DNA of 64,000 bases from Thalassovita mediterranea (GTDB lineage Bacteria; Pseudomonadota; Alphaproteobacteria; Rhodobacterales; Rhodobacteraceae): positions 124,001-188,000 of the forward strand of contig NZ_CYSF01000017.1 in NCBI RefSeq assembly GCF_001458435.1, written 5' to 3'. The notes below the pieces were generated by a model. The model was not told the origin of the DNA. It saw nothing but the letters and a program-made list of their open reading frames with translations, and searched no databases. Made by a program: the position numbers and the translations under genes. Shown piece after piece: positions 26,758-36,170 of the stretch (positions within the stretch are counted from its first letter, which is position 1; the number at the start of each line of letters is the position of its first letter).

Positions 26758-27210
26758 TCACAACCAACGCCTAGTCTTCTCGCAGTAGCGCGCGAAATCC
26801 ATGCGAAACTTGCGCCGCAATGCATTCTCTTCGGGGATCACGAACCGTCTCTCGATGAACCAAAGAAAAATAGGCACCAATGGCAAGGACAAAATTGTAT
26901 CGAAACACAGTAGTAATCCGGTCAGCATCATCACATAAGCCAGATACATCGGATTGCGGCTGCGCTTGAAAATGCCGCTGGTGACAAGCCGGTCCGCCTC
27001 TTGGTGCGGGGTCATAGTGGTGCGCTGCCTGCGCATTTCCGCGATGGCCAACGCCATCAATATCACCGCACCGCCAATGAAAACGGCACTGATGAAATCG
27101 ACCAACCCGCTTTCGAGGCTCAGGTCCAGACCTGTAAGGCGCGGCAACCACAGACCAAGTGCCAGCGTCAACACAAACCAAACAGGCGGCAAATCGTAGG
27201 ATTTCAACAT
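26758..27210 (-). CDS. Isoprenylcysteine carboxyl methyltransferase-like membrane protein
   Basis: 150 residues from the ATG at 27210, chosen because AAGGA lies 9 nt upstream. Four hydrophobic segments and the ICMT/PEMT C-terminal pattern are visible: TSGIFKRSRNPMYLAYVMML near residues 88-107, which is the SAM-binding RNPxY motif, and IPEENALRRKFRMDFARYCE near 125-144, the E-x-x-L-x-x-x-F motif. Bacterial members methylate lipids or small hydrophobic acceptors, but the substrate is usually unknown. It is convergent with nothing and upstream of pntA on the same strand, 146 bp away. Confidence 0.8.
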   Translation of the reverse strand: MLKSYDLPPVWFVLTLALGLWLPRLTGLDLSLESGLVDFISAVFIGGAVILMALAIAEMRRQRTTMTPHQEADRLVTSGIFKRSRNPMYLAYVMMLTGLLLCFDTILSLPLVPIFLWFIERRFVIPEENALRRKFRMDFARYCEKTRRWL

Positions 27211-27523
27211 TGGAAAAGGTCCTTCTATCGCTCGCCAAAACGTGAAGCGAGCCACCACCAAGATGCCTGTTCCGCATCGTCGGGAAAAGCGCTTTCGCGC
27301 GCTCTAGCCGCGTCTTACTGTCCCGCTTTGGTCTGTTCTGGCGCGTTTTCCGCCACCTGCCCATTTCTCCGCCAAGCCCGCGCCAATGCCATTGTCATAT
27401 GGCCGCGAACCTTACGTTACCTGTGCACGGTACGCTTGCACCGTGCAAAACCACTGCTAACCTGCCCGTGGGAGAAGAGCCGCCAAGCGCCAATGCTGCG
27501 CGGCCAGAACGGGAGGAAACACA
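27211..27523. other. Divergent intergenic region, no feature recognised
   Basis: A 313-bp gap between the ICMT-like gene (-) and the SDR gene (+). It must carry both promoters, but I see no convincing boxes, repeat or RNA. GGGAGGA at 27511-27517 is the ribosome site of the SDR gene. Confidence 0.5.
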
Positions 27524-28276
27524 ATGGATCTTACAGGCAAACATGCTTTGGTCACCGGCGGTGGAACAGGCATCGGTCTGGCAATCGCCAAAGCGCTGGC
27601 CGCCAAGGGCGCAGAGGTGACAATCACCGGCCGTCGGTTGGATGTGCTGGAGGCACAGGCAGGCAACGGATTGCACGCATTGCAGATGGATGTGGCCGAT
27701 GAAACATCCGTGGTCGACGGCGTCGCCGCTGCGGTTGCCGCGCGCGGCCCGGTACAGATCTGTGTGCCCAATGCAGGCGTTGCCGAAGGGCGCGCGCTGC
27801 ACAAGACGGATATGGATTTCTGGCGCCATATGATGGGCATCAATGTGGACGGCGCCTTCCTTACCATTCGGGAATGCATAAAAACTATGCACAGTACAGA
27901 TTGGGGCCGTGTTATCGCAATCAGCTCTATCGCGGGTCTGCGCGGCCTGCCCGGCGCAGCCTGTTACAGCGCCAGCAAGCATGCAATGATCGGCATGATC
28001 AAGTCGCTGGCAGCCGATCACGCAGGCAAGCCATACACGTTTAACGCACTATGCCCGGCCTATGTTGAAACCGACATCATCACCCGCAATGTCGAAAGCA
28101 TCAAAAAGCGCACCGGGCTGGATGACGCCGCAGCCAAGAACCTGATGGTCGGCGCCAACCCACATGGCCGGCTAATCACCGTCGATGAGGTGGCAGAGGC
28201 CGCAATGTTCCTGTGCGGTGAACACTCTGCCTCGATGAACGGTCAGGCTATTCAGATTTCGGGCGGCGAAATGTAA
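27524..28276 (+). CDS. SDR-family NAD(P)-dependent dehydrogenase
   Basis: 250 residues, classical short-chain dehydrogenase. The cofactor motif TGGGTGIG is at 11-18, the NAG motif follows in VPNAGVAEG, and the catalytic Ser and Tyr-x-x-x-Lys are in AISSIAGLRGLPGAACYSAS-K. GGHPHGRLITVDEVAEAAMFL-like text near residue 205 is the usual C-terminal region. It resembles 3-hydroxybutyrate and 3-oxoacyl reductases, but specificity cannot be read. It lies 154 bp upstream of kynU in the same direction, which raises but does not prove a role in tryptophan breakdown. Confidence 0.85.
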   Translation: MDLTGKHALVTGGGTGIGLAIAKALAAKGAEVTITGRRLDVLEAQAGNGLHALQMDVADETSVVDGVAAAVAARGPVQICVPNAGVAEGRALHKTDMDFWRHMMGINVDGAFLTIRECIKTMHSTDWGRVIAISSIAGLRGLPGAACYSASKHAMIGMIKSLAADHAGKPYTFNALCPAYVETDIITRNVESIKKRTGLDDAAAKNLMVGANPHGRLITVDEVAEAAMFLCGEHSASMNGQAIQISGGEM

Positions 28277-28430
28277 TCGCGCGCCTTAGTTGGCGGGGTG
28301 ATTAGCCCCGTCAAATCATCACGAAACGTGATATCAAACACCACAAGAATTGCTGGTGCATCATAAAAATCCTTCGGCTAAGCAAATGCGCGAACCACAG
28401 AACGCGCTTGACCACAGGCAGGAGGACACC

Positions 28431-29657
28431 ATGACAGATTTCAACGCCACCAAAGAGATGTTCCACCTGCCGGAGGGAATGATTTACCTCGACGGGAACT
28501 CCCTCGGGCCGCTACCAAAGGCTGCGCCCGCCAAAATGGCGGAGGTAATGGAAAAGGAATGGGGCGACTATCTGATCACCGGCTGGAACAAAGCAGGCTG
28601 GATGGCGCGCCCGACTGCGATCGGAAACCGCATCGCCCGCCTGATCGGCGCTGAGGAAAACCATGTGATGGTCGGCGACACCCTGTCGATCAAGGTGTAT
28701 CAGGCCGTCGCCGCCGCCATGTCGCTGCAACACGCCAAAGGCGGCGCAGCGGCCGCGCGCAAGGTGATCCTGAGTGATAGCGGCAACTTCCCCTCAGACC
28801 TCTATATGGCCGAAGGTCTGATCAAGACGCTGGACCGTGATGGCACACTGGGACTGGAACTGCGCGTTGTTGCACCTGAAGAGGTGGCTGACAACCTGAC
28901 GGATGAGGTCGCTGTGATGATGATCACCGAAGTGGACTATCGCACCGGCCGCAAACACGACATGGCCGCCCTGACCGCCAAAGCCCATGCAAACGGGATC
29001 GTTGCGGTCTGGGATCTGGCGCATTCCGCCGGTGCGGTGCCCGTCGATCTGGCCGGTTGTCAGGCCGGTTTCGCGGTGGGCTGCACTTATAAGTATCTCA
29101 ACGGCGGCCCCGGCGCGCCTGCCTTTATCTATGTGAACCCCGCGCACGCCGATGTGGCGGAACCCGCACTGTCCGGCTGGCTGGGTCATGATGCACCTTT
29201 CGCCTTTGAACAAAACTACCGCGCTGGCCCCGGTGTGGAGCGTATGCGCGTTGGCACGCCGCCGGTCCTGGCCAACGCCGCACTGGCCGCCGCGCTGGAT
29301 GTTTGGGACATGACCGACATGCAGGACGTGCGCGCCCGTTCGATTGAGCTGTGCGAGTTGTTCATCAAAGAGGTCGAGGCCCGTTGCCCAATGCTGGAAC
29401 TGGCCTCGCCCCGTGATGCAGATCAGCGCGGCAGTCAGGTGTCCTTCCGTTTCCACGAAGGCTACGCGGCTATGCAGGCGGTGATTGCCCGTGGCGTGAT
29501 CGGCGATTTCCGCGCCCCTGACATCATGCGTTTTGGCTTCACCCCGCTCTACGTCACGCCGGAAGAGGTGGTGAAAGCCGCCGAAATCATTGAAGACGTG
29601 ATGGTCAACGCCCTCTGGGACACGCCCGAATACAAGGTGCGCAACCGCGTCACCTGA
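28431..29657 (+). CDS. kynU: Kynureninase
   Basis: PLP enzyme that splits kynurenine into anthranilate and alanine. 408 residues from the ATG at 28431, preceded by GGAGGAC. An in-frame start at 28350 lacks a ribosome site. Signatures are the N-terminal YLDGNSLGPLPKAAPAKM, the PLP-binding aspartate in WDLAHSAGAVPVDL and the lysine region CTYKYLNGGPGAPAFIYV. The end FGFTPLYVTPEEVVKAAEII is also typical. Tryptophan 2,3-dioxygenase follows 185 bp downstream. No kynurenine formamidase gene is seen in the window. Confidence 0.95.
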   Translation: MTDFNATKEMFHLPEGMIYLDGNSLGPLPKAAPAKMAEVMEKEWGDYLITGWNKAGWMARPTAIGNRIARLIGAEENHVMVGDTLSIKVYQAVAAAMSLQHAKGGAAAARKVILSDSGNFPSDLYMAEGLIKTLDRDGTLGLELRVVAPEEVADNLTDEVAVMMITEVDYRTGRKHDMAALTAKAHANGIVAVWDLAHSAGAVPVDLAGCQAGFAVGCTYKYLNGGPGAPAFIYVNPAHADVAEPALSGWLGHDAPFAFEQNYRAGPGVERMRVGTPPVLANAALAAALDVWDMTDMQDVRARSIELCELFIKEVEARCPMLELASPRDADQRGSQVSFRFHEGYAAMQAVIARGVIGDFRAPDIMRFGFTPLYVTPEEVVKAAEIIEDVMVNALWDTPEYKVRNRVT

Positions 29658-29842
29658 TCGAATGCGCGCCCCTACCCAACATATTCCCCTGTGCCGCCCG
29701 TGTTTTTGGGCGGCCTACTGGCGGGCCAAGGCCCGGCTGAGCTGCGTCACGTCCTAAGGCGGGTTTTCCCCTATATCTAAGACAAGACCACACGATGCCG
29801 AGGGGACCACCCCGCGCGCATTGCTTTTTCAGGTGACGTAAC

Positions 29843-30697
29843 ATGACCAACGAACCCCAGACCACAAACACCCCCTTTGACCCTGCCAAAGATGGCGCCC
29901 AGATGGAATTTGACGGCCGCATGTCCTATGGCGACTATCTGGGCCTTGATGCGATCCTTGGCGCGCAGGCGCCGAAATCCAGCGCTCATGATGAGCTGCT
30001 GTTCATCATCCAGCACCAGACGTCGGAACTGTGGATGAAACTGGCCGTGCATGAATTGCAGGCCGCCCGCAGCCTACTGATCGACGGGCAGTACCGCCCT
30101 GCCTTCAAAATGCTGGCCCGTGTCAGCCGCATCTTTGAACAGCTGAATTCCGCATGGGATGTGCTGCGCACCATGACGCCGTCGGACTATACCCGTTTTC
30201 GCGAAGATCTGGGCCAAAGCTCGGGCTTCCAGAGTTATCAGAACCGCCAGATCGAATATATGCTGGGCAACCGTAACCTCGCCATGCTGCGCCCCCATGC
30301 GCATCGCGAGGATCTGACCAAGCTGCTGACCGATGAGCTGGCGCAGCCCTCCCTCTATGATGTGGCGCTCATGGCGCTGGATCGCGCGGTTGGCCTGCCG
30401 CAGGACGTGCTGCGCAGCAGCTATGATGCCCCCTACCAGAAAAGCGACGCCGTGACCGAAGCCTGGCTGAAGGTCTACCAAGACCCCGAAGCGCATTGGG
30501 AACTGTATGAGCTGGCCGAAAAACTGGTAGATCTAGAGGACTACTTCCGCCGCTGGCGTTTCAACCACGTCACCACGGTAGAGCGTGTCATCGGCTTCAA
30601 GCGCGGCACAGGTGGCACGGGCGGAGTCAGCTACCTGCGTCGAATGCTGGAGGTAGAGCTGTTCCCCGAACTGTGGAACATGCGCACAGACTTGTAA
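29843..30697 (+). CDS. kynA: Tryptophan 2,3-dioxygenase
   Basis: Haem enzyme that opens the indole ring of tryptophan to N-formylkynurenine, the first step of the kynurenine pathway. 284 residues, the normal bacterial length. Conserved segments are [30 protein letters not shown] (with substrate-site His), [20 protein letters not shown] (substrate-binding Arg), and [18 protein letters not shown] at the C-terminus. It is on the same strand as kynU, so the two probably form one unit that yields anthranilate if a formamidase exists elsewhere. Confidence 0.97.
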   Translation: MTNEPQTTNTPFDPAKDGAQMEFDGRMSYGDYLGLDAILGAQAPKSSAHDELLFIIQHQTSELWMKLAVHELQAARSLLIDGQYRPAFKMLARVSRIFEQLNSAWDVLRTMTPSDYTRFREDLGQSSGFQSYQNRQIEYMLGNRNLAMLRPHAHREDLTKLLTDELAQPSLYDVALMALDRAVGLPQDVLRSSYDAPYQKSDAVTEAWLKVYQDPEAHWELYELAEKLVDLEDYFRRWRFNHVTTVERVIGFKRGTGGTGGVSYLRRMLEVELFPELWNMRTDL

Positions 30698-31104
30698 AAC
30701 ACGGCCACGCGTTGCGCCGCATCGTCGGCGCAACGCAGTCAGTTTCGTTTCCATTACGATAACAATACGCCGCTTGCCCCCCAGATTACCCCACCTGCCG
30801 ACAACGGATTTGGGCAAGATTGTGGCACAACTGGGTCAGCGCCAAAGCCCGCCGTGCTGCCCATTGCGAACAGCCGAATGTGCGCCACAGCTACACGCCC
30901 CCAATGAACAAAGGCGACTTGTAGCGCCCACACAGGTGATCGTGGCAAACCCATCTGGTTCTGATCAGCAAAACTGGCTGCCTTAATTGCACCAGTTCGC
31001 TGCCAGTGCAGCCGTAAGATCGCCCTACTTCGCCCCCATCACGGCCTTGGCTTGTGTCTAATTTTACAACAATTGGACACAACCACTGCCTTTTGGAACA
31101 CGAC
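30698..31104. other. Intergenic region between kynA and the RTX/Hint gene
   Basis: A 407-bp gap. It holds a perfect 11-bp stem-loop just after kynA (30709-30736, GCGTTGCGCCG with CGGCGCAACGC), likely its terminator although the T tract is weak. I see nothing else I can name in the remaining part. A GTG at 31054 would extend the next ORF but has no ribosome site. Confidence 0.5.
30709..30745 (+). terminator. Stem-loop after kynA, probable terminator
   Basis: An 11-bp perfect stem with a 6-nt loop, 11 bp past the kynA stop, followed by a loosely T-rich stretch (CAGTTTCGTTTCC). Confidence 0.5.
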
Positions 31105-33561
31105 ATGCCTATCGGATATCTGGTCACTCTTGGCGATAACACGCTCGACGCGGGCGATGTGATCAGTGGTGGATCGGTGAACTTCACCACCCAGCAGTCG
31201 CTTGGCACTGGACAATGGACATGGACCGGCAGCGCGGGCGGGTTCAATTACAACAACCTGCTAGAAGCAGGCACCTATTTCCTAGCCACAGACAACAATG
31301 TCTATTTCGTCCCCGGCCCGGGCCCAGTTGATGTCATCACCAGCGCCACTGTGACCTCGGCCCCGACCTTTGTGCTGCCAGATGGCATCGTAAAGGGCAC
31401 CAGCGGCGATGATTTGATTGACGATGGGTTCACCGACGCCGAAGGCGAAAGCGCCGGCGCAGGCGATGACAGCATCGAAGCGGGCGCAGGCGACGACACC
31501 GTTACCGCAGGCATGGGCGATGATACAGTCGCTGGCGGCGACGGCGCGGATGAGATCTATGGCGACAGCCAGTCCAGCCCGGCCACAGCCACAAATGAGG
31601 TCCTGAGTTGGACCAGCCTTGGGAGCAATAACCAAAACGTTGCCGCTGGTCTGACCGCCGTCACCGGTGAAATACAGGTGACCGCCACATTCGTTGATAC
31701 CGGCGATAACAACCCGCGTTTTCGGATTGATACCAACGACACCGGCTATGTGGGTGCCGGCGAACCTTTTGACGCTGACAGCCTGCTGCAACTACGTGGC
31801 AACGGCGATGGCGACACACTGCGCGCCAGCTTCAGCTTTGCCGCGACCAGCGGATCGCAGATGCAAGATGAGGTGCAAGACCTCACGTTCCGCATCAATG
31901 ATGTGGACTGGGGCAACAACAACCATACCGACGTCCTGACGGTGAACGCCTATGACGCGGACGGGAACCTGATCTCCGTCACCCTAACCCCCGGTGCAGG
32001 CGACACAGTGGTTGGCAACACGATCAACGCCGAATTTGTCAGCGAAAACCCCGAAGATCTGGGCGGTTCGGTTCTGGTTAATATCGCCGGCCCTGTCGCG
32101 TCCTTCGAGATCATCTATGGCAACGCGCAAGGTGGCACACAGGCTGTCTGGGTGTCAGATCTGCATTTCACCACACTACCTGCTGTTCCCGGTGACGACA
32201 GCCTGTCGGGCGGTGATGGCAATGACACGATTTTCGGTCAGGATGGTGATGACACCCTGACAGGGGACAATGGCAACGACAGTCTGGACGGTGGCACAGG
32301 CGATGACCTGCTGCAGGGGGGCGCGGGTACAGACACGCTGACAGGGGGGGCAGGCAATGACGCCCTGGCGGGCGGTGCGGGCGGTGATCGCCTGACCGGC
32401 GGCGCTGGCATGGATTACCTGGACTACACCGCCTCTGATGCAGGTGTAACGGTGGATCTGTCCACCAATACCGCAACAGGTGGCCACGCAACCGGCGACA
32501 CCTTGGCGGGGGGAATGGATGGGATCTTTGGGTCTGATTTCAACGATACGCTAACGGGCTATGATGTACAGGGCATCGACAACGGGGTGCCGTGGACCAA
32601 CATCTTTTATGGCAACGACGGCGATGACCTCTTGGACGGTGCGGGCGGTGACGATGCGCTTTATGGCGGGGCCGACAATGACACGCTGATCGGCGGCGCC
32701 GGTGCGGATACGCTGGACGGCGGCGATGGCAACGACCGCCTGCTGGTCGGATCGGGCGATGTGGCCACCGGGGGCGCAGGCGACGATGTTTTTGTGATCG
32801 ACGATACGGCCCTTGGTGGTGGTGTCATTACGATTGATGGCGGTGAAACAGATGAGCCCGGCGGCGACACGATCGACTTTTCCGGCCTGCTGTCATGGGA
32901 TGACATCACCCTAATTGATCCGAACCCCGACGCCCTGTCAGGCACCGCGACACTGAACGACGGCACGGTTGTCAACTTTTCGAATATCGAAAGCTTGGTC
33001 ATCTGTTTCACCACCGGCACCCACATTCTGACGCCCTACGGCGCGCGGCTGATCGAAACGCTGAAGCCCGGTGATCTGGTCCTGACCCGCGACCATGGCC
33101 CGCAACCCATTCGCTGGATCGGCACCCGCACCGTCGCGGGCAAGGACCGCTTTGCGCCGATCCGCTTTGATGCGGGCGCCATCGGCAATGAGCGCGAACT
33201 GCTGGTATCGCCCCAACACCGGATGCTGCATCAATCGGTGGCAGCGACCCTCTATTTTAACGACAGCGAAGTGCTGATCCCCGCCAAGCACATGGTCAAT
33301 GGTGACACCATCCAGCAGATCGAAACGCCGGAAGTCACCTATGTGCATATGATGTTTGACGAACACGAAATGGTCTTTGCCGAAGGGATCGCCAGCGAAA
33401 GTTCTCACCCCGGTCAAATGGGCCTGAGCGCGATTGATGATGCCGCCCGCGAAGAGCTGTTTTCCCTGTTCCCCGAATTGCGCAGTAATCCCAACGGCTA
33501 TGGCGACACCGCCCGCCTGTGTCTGCGCCGGTTCGAGGCGGAACTGCTGCAGGCGGCCTGA
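31105..33561 (+). CDS. RTX calcium-binding repeat protein with C-terminal Hint domain
   Basis: 818 residues. The N-terminal PIGYLVTLGDNTLDAGDVIS-type module (1-90) is common in roseobacter Hint proteins. Two clusters of glycine/aspartate nonapeptides (GGxGxDxLx) lie near 110-160 and 365-560, and these bind calcium and are typical of type-I-secreted proteins. A non-repeat beta-type insert lies between them (about 165-360). The C-terminal Hedgehog/intein-like domain starts at VICFTTGTHILTPYGARLIE, with the candidate catalytic Cys at residue 634, and contains LVSPQHRMLHQ. Hint domains self-cleave. There is no classical signal peptide, as expected for type I export. The cargo and target are unknown. 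The stop lies 5 bp from the convergent LysR gene. Confidence 0.85.
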   Translation: MPIGYLVTLGDNTLDAGDVISGGSVNFTTQQSLGTGQWTWTGSAGGFNYNNLLEAGTYFLATDNNVYFVPGPGPVDVITSATVTSAPTFVLPDGIVKGTSGDDLIDDGFTDAEGESAGAGDDSIEAGAGDDTVTAGMGDDTVAGGDGADEIYGDSQSSPATATNEVLSWTSLGSNNQNVAAGLTAVTGEIQVTATFVDTGDNNPRFRIDTNDTGYVGAGEPFDADSLLQLRGNGDGDTLRASFSFAATSGSQMQDEVQDLTFRINDVDWGNNNHTDVLTVNAYDADGNLISVTLTPGAGDTVVGNTINAEFVSENPEDLGGSVLVNIAGPVASFEIIYGNAQGGTQAVWVSDLHFTTLPAVPGDDSLSGGDGNDTIFGQDGDDTLTGDNGNDSLDGGTGDDLLQGGAGTDTLTGGAGNDALAGGAGGDRLTGGAGMDYLDYTASDAGVTVDLSTNTATGGHATGDTLAGGMDGIFGSDFNDTLTGYDVQGIDNGVPWTNIFYGNDGDDLLDGAGGDDALYGGADNDTLIGGAGADTLDGGDGNDRLLVGSGDVATGGAGDDVFVIDDTALGGGVITIDGGETDEPGGDTIDFSGLLSWDDITLIDPNPDALSGTATLNDGTVVNFSNIESLVICFTTGTHILTPYGARLIETLKPGDLVLTRDHGPQPIRWIGTRTVAGKDRFAPIRFDAGAIGNERELLVSPQHRMLHQSVAATLYFNDSEVLIPAKHMVNGDTIQQIETPEVTYVHMMFDEHEMVFAEGIASESSHPGQMGLSAIDDAAREELFSLFPELRSNPNGYGDTARLCLRRFEAELLQAA

Positions 33562-33566
33562 CGCGC

Positions 33567-34451
33567 CTAACTCAACTGTGCAACCAGCGCCTGCAATACG
33601 CGTTGTGTCAGTGGATTTTCCACCGCACCGCCGGGCCAAACAGCATAGACCGGAATGGGCGCCACCTGCCATTCTGGCAAGACCTCTACCAACCGCCCCG
33701 CCGCCAGATCATGCGCAACCACGTGGGTCGGGGGCGAGGCCAGCGCGATACCGACGCGCGCGAAGTCAGCCATCGCCTCGATATTATTTACCGTAATGTT
33801 GCCCGCCTGCGGGATGTGGACCTCATCACCATCAGGGCCAACTAGAACACGGTGGCCTGCCATCTTGGCGAAACGGATCCACGGGATGTCACACAGCTGC
33901 TCAGGACGGTGCAACGGTGCCCTTTCGTTCAGCATGGATGGGCTGGCCACCAACACACGCGGCATATCCCATAGTTTGCGGCATTTCAGACCGGAATCTT
34001 CCATCCCGCCAGACCGCAACGCCAGATCAAATCGCCCTACGATCAGGTCTTCCCATGTGTCTGAATAGTGCAGATCGAGCGCCACCTGTGGATGGTCACG
34101 ATGGAATTGCGCAATGCCAACTGCCAAGGGCGACTGCGCCATGGCCGAGGTGAGCGTGATCCGCAACCGCCCCTGCAACGCCGCATCTGGATCGGCCGCC
34201 TGACGCAATCCGGTTTCCGCCAGCCCCAGCATCGCCTCTGCGCTTGCGAACAGGCGTTCGCCCGCATCCGTCAGCCCCAGTTTGCGGGTAGAACGGTAAA
34301 ACAACGGCTGGCCCAGTTCCGCCTCTAGCTGCTTGATGTGATAGCCAACGGCGGATGGTGTCATATCCAGCGCGCGCGCCGCACCGCGAAAGGAACTCTG
34401 GCGGACGCATTCCACAAAAATACCCAGTGATTTCAAACGATCAATCAACAT
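33567..34451 (-). CDS. LysR-family transcriptional regulator
   Basis: 294 residues from the ATG at 34451. The longer in-frame ORF runs back into the divergent gene's leader. The N-terminal winged helix-turn-helix is clear (FVECVRQSSFRGAARALDMT then VGYHIKQLEAELGQPLFYRS and RKLGLTDAGERLF), followed by a LysR substrate-binding domain (GRLRITLTSAMAQSPLAVGI onward). It is divergent from a LysE-type exporter gene with 101 bp between the starts, the usual layout for a regulator controlling its amino acid exporter. Confidence 0.92.
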   Translation of the reverse strand: MLIDRLKSLGIFVECVRQSSFRGAARALDMTPSAVGYHIKQLEAELGQPLFYRSTRKLGLTDAGERLFASAEAMLGLAETGLRQAADPDAALQGRLRITLTSAMAQSPLAVGIAQFHRDHPQVALDLHYSDTWEDLIVGRFDLALRSGGMEDSGLKCRKLWDMPRVLVASPSMLNERAPLHRPEQLCDIPWIRFAKMAGHRVLVGPDGDEVHIPQAGNITVNNIEAMADFARVGIALASPPTHVVAHDLAAGRLVEVLPEWQVAPIPVYAVWPGGAVENPLTQRVLQALVAQLS

Positions 34452-34552
34452 TGATACGATTTTTTGCACAATGAATGCAGTTATACCAGCCTTTTGCGCA
34501 CATGGGATCGGGATTACCCCTAACAGAACCACGACCAAAGGATCCCCCCGAC

Positions 34553-35161
34553 ATGCCCTTCCTATCTATGACGCTCTTTGCTGCCGCGCTGTCACTGGCG
34601 CCGGGGCCTGTGAACCTGATCATTCTATCCACCGGTGTGACCCACGGCGCCCGCGCGGCGCTGCGGTTTGTGGTCGGGGCCACTGTCGGGTTTACCGCGC
34701 TACTAGTGCTGACTGGCCTTGGCCTCAGCGCGACGCGCGCCTTTCCGGAATGGGTGGTGGATATGATCAGCTGCCTTGGCGCGCTGGTGATCTGCTATTT
34801 CGGCGTGCAGCTGATCCGCGCACGGGGTGGTTTTGCCAGTCACGCGGTGCCGATCCCCGGTTTCTGGCAAGGTGCCGCACTGCAATGGATGAACCCCAAG
34901 GCGTGGATTGCCAGCCTCAGCGGGGTGGCGATGTTCGGATTGCAGGGCGACACATGGGGGCTGATGCAGTTTGCCGCGCTGTATTTCGCGGTGTGTTTTG
35001 TCGGGATCGGCCTTTGGGCCCCGTTGGGAGAATGGCTCTCAAAGGAGCTGAACACGCCCCTACGCCAACGTATGTTCACCATAACGCTGGGCCTGTGTCT
35101 GATCGCATTGGCACTCAGCCTCAGCGCGCCAGCCGTGGCGCGCCTGCTAGGACTGTCCTGA
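34553..35161 (+). CDS. LysE/RhtB-family amino acid exporter
   Basis: 202 residues with about five to six membrane spans. The N-terminal signature MTLFAAALSLAPGPVNLIIL contains the conserved PGP motif, and WMNPKAWIASLSGVAMFG near 110-127 is the second family motif (NPK). AAAGGA lies 9 nt before the ATG at 34553. An in-frame ATG at 34475 would add a non-membrane leader and is rejected. Members export basic amino acids, homoserine, threonine or cysteine metabolites. Specificity is unknown. Its stop abuts the stop of the next convergent gene in a TGATCA. Confidence 0.9.
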   Translation: MPFLSMTLFAAALSLAPGPVNLIILSTGVTHGARAALRFVVGATVGFTALLVLTGLGLSATRAFPEWVVDMISCLGALVICYFGVQLIRARGGFASHAVPIPGFWQGAALQWMNPKAWIASLSGVAMFGLQGDTWGLMQFAALYFAVCFVGIGLWAPLGEWLSKELNTPLRQRMFTITLGLCLIALALSLSAPAVARLLGLS

Positions 35162-35941
35162 TCAGGCGCTTTGACGCAGGGGCTGGCCGCGACGTGCGGC
35201 AGCAAAGGCGCGGGTCGCCTCGCCAAACGCTTCAAACAGTGGGCGGGATACGGGATCGTTGGCGCTGTCCCATTCGGGATGCCATTGCACCGAATAGGTA
35301 AAGCCCGGCGCGTCCTTGACATAGATCGCTTCGGGCGTGCCGTCAGGGGCGTAACCATCAATCACAATCCGCGCGCCCGGTTCCTTGATCCCCTGCCCGT
35401 GCAATGTGTTTGTCATCACCTCCTGCGCGCCCATCATCTGGTGGAAGGGACCAGCGGCGGAAAACTTCACCGTATGGCGCAGGGCAAACTTCTCTTCCAA
35501 AGTACCATCCGGAGGCATGCGGTGATTCATCCGCCCCGGCAGATCGCGGATCTCTGGGTAGAGCGATCCGCCCATCGCCACATTCACTTCTTGGAACCCG
35601 CGACAAATCCCTAGGAAGGGCTGGCCGCGTTCCACACAGGCGCGCACCAACGGCAGGGTGATCGCATCACGGCAACGGTCAAAGGCGCCGTGTGCCTCTG
35701 TTTCGGGTTCACCGTATTCTTCTGGATGGATGTTGGGACGACCGCCCGTCAGCAGGAAACCATCGCAGGCTTCCAGCAGCTCCTCCACCGATACCAGTCG
35801 CGGGTCCGGTGCAATCATCATTGGCAGACATCCGGCCACAGTGGCCACTGCCTCTGAATTCATGTGACCAACGGCATGGATAGGATAGTCATCATCCAAA
35901 ATATGCGGATTGCCAATGATACCAACGATGGGGCGGGACAT
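35162..35941 (-). CDS. Class I glutamine amidotransferase-like gamma-glutamyl hydrolase (PuuD type)
   Basis: 259 residues from the ATG at 35941. Features are the N-terminal RPIVGIIGNPHI, the nucleophile-elbow region PFLGICRGFQEVNVAMGGSL with the catalytic Cys, and the His-Glu pair in FTYSVQWHPEWDS. The family includes gamma-glutamyl-GABA hydrolase of putrescine breakdown, and that is the likely role, but no other puu genes are nearby. It is convergent with the LysE-type gene with no gap. The intergenic stretch before pepN (35942-36170) shows no feature I can name. Confidence 0.85.
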   Translation of the reverse strand: MSRPIVGIIGNPHILDDDYPIHAVGHMNSEAVATVAGCLPMMIAPDPRLVSVEELLEACDGFLLTGGRPNIHPEEYGEPETEAHGAFDRCRDAITLPLVRACVERGQPFLGICRGFQEVNVAMGGSLYPEIRDLPGRMNHRMPPDGTLEEKFALRHTVKFSAAGPFHQMMGAQEVMTNTLHGQGIKEPGARIVIDGYAPDGTPEAIYVKDAPGFTYSVQWHPEWDSANDPVSRPLFEAFGEATRAFAAARRGQPLRQSA

Positions 35942-36170
35942 GAACGGCCTGTAAATTGAATTGCGCAGCTGTCTCACCTTATCGACGTAAGCCAACAACC
36001 AAAAGCGTTTTGCTGCGCACCAGCGCGCAAGTCACTGTGCGAAGCGAGAGTTGGTGCATTTTTCATCAGGCATGGCGACACCGTAAGATCCCAGCCAATC
36101 CCCCATTGCAGCCCCTGCCCTTCGCCCCTACCTTCACCTCAAATGACATGCGCAACCTCGGAGAAGGTCA

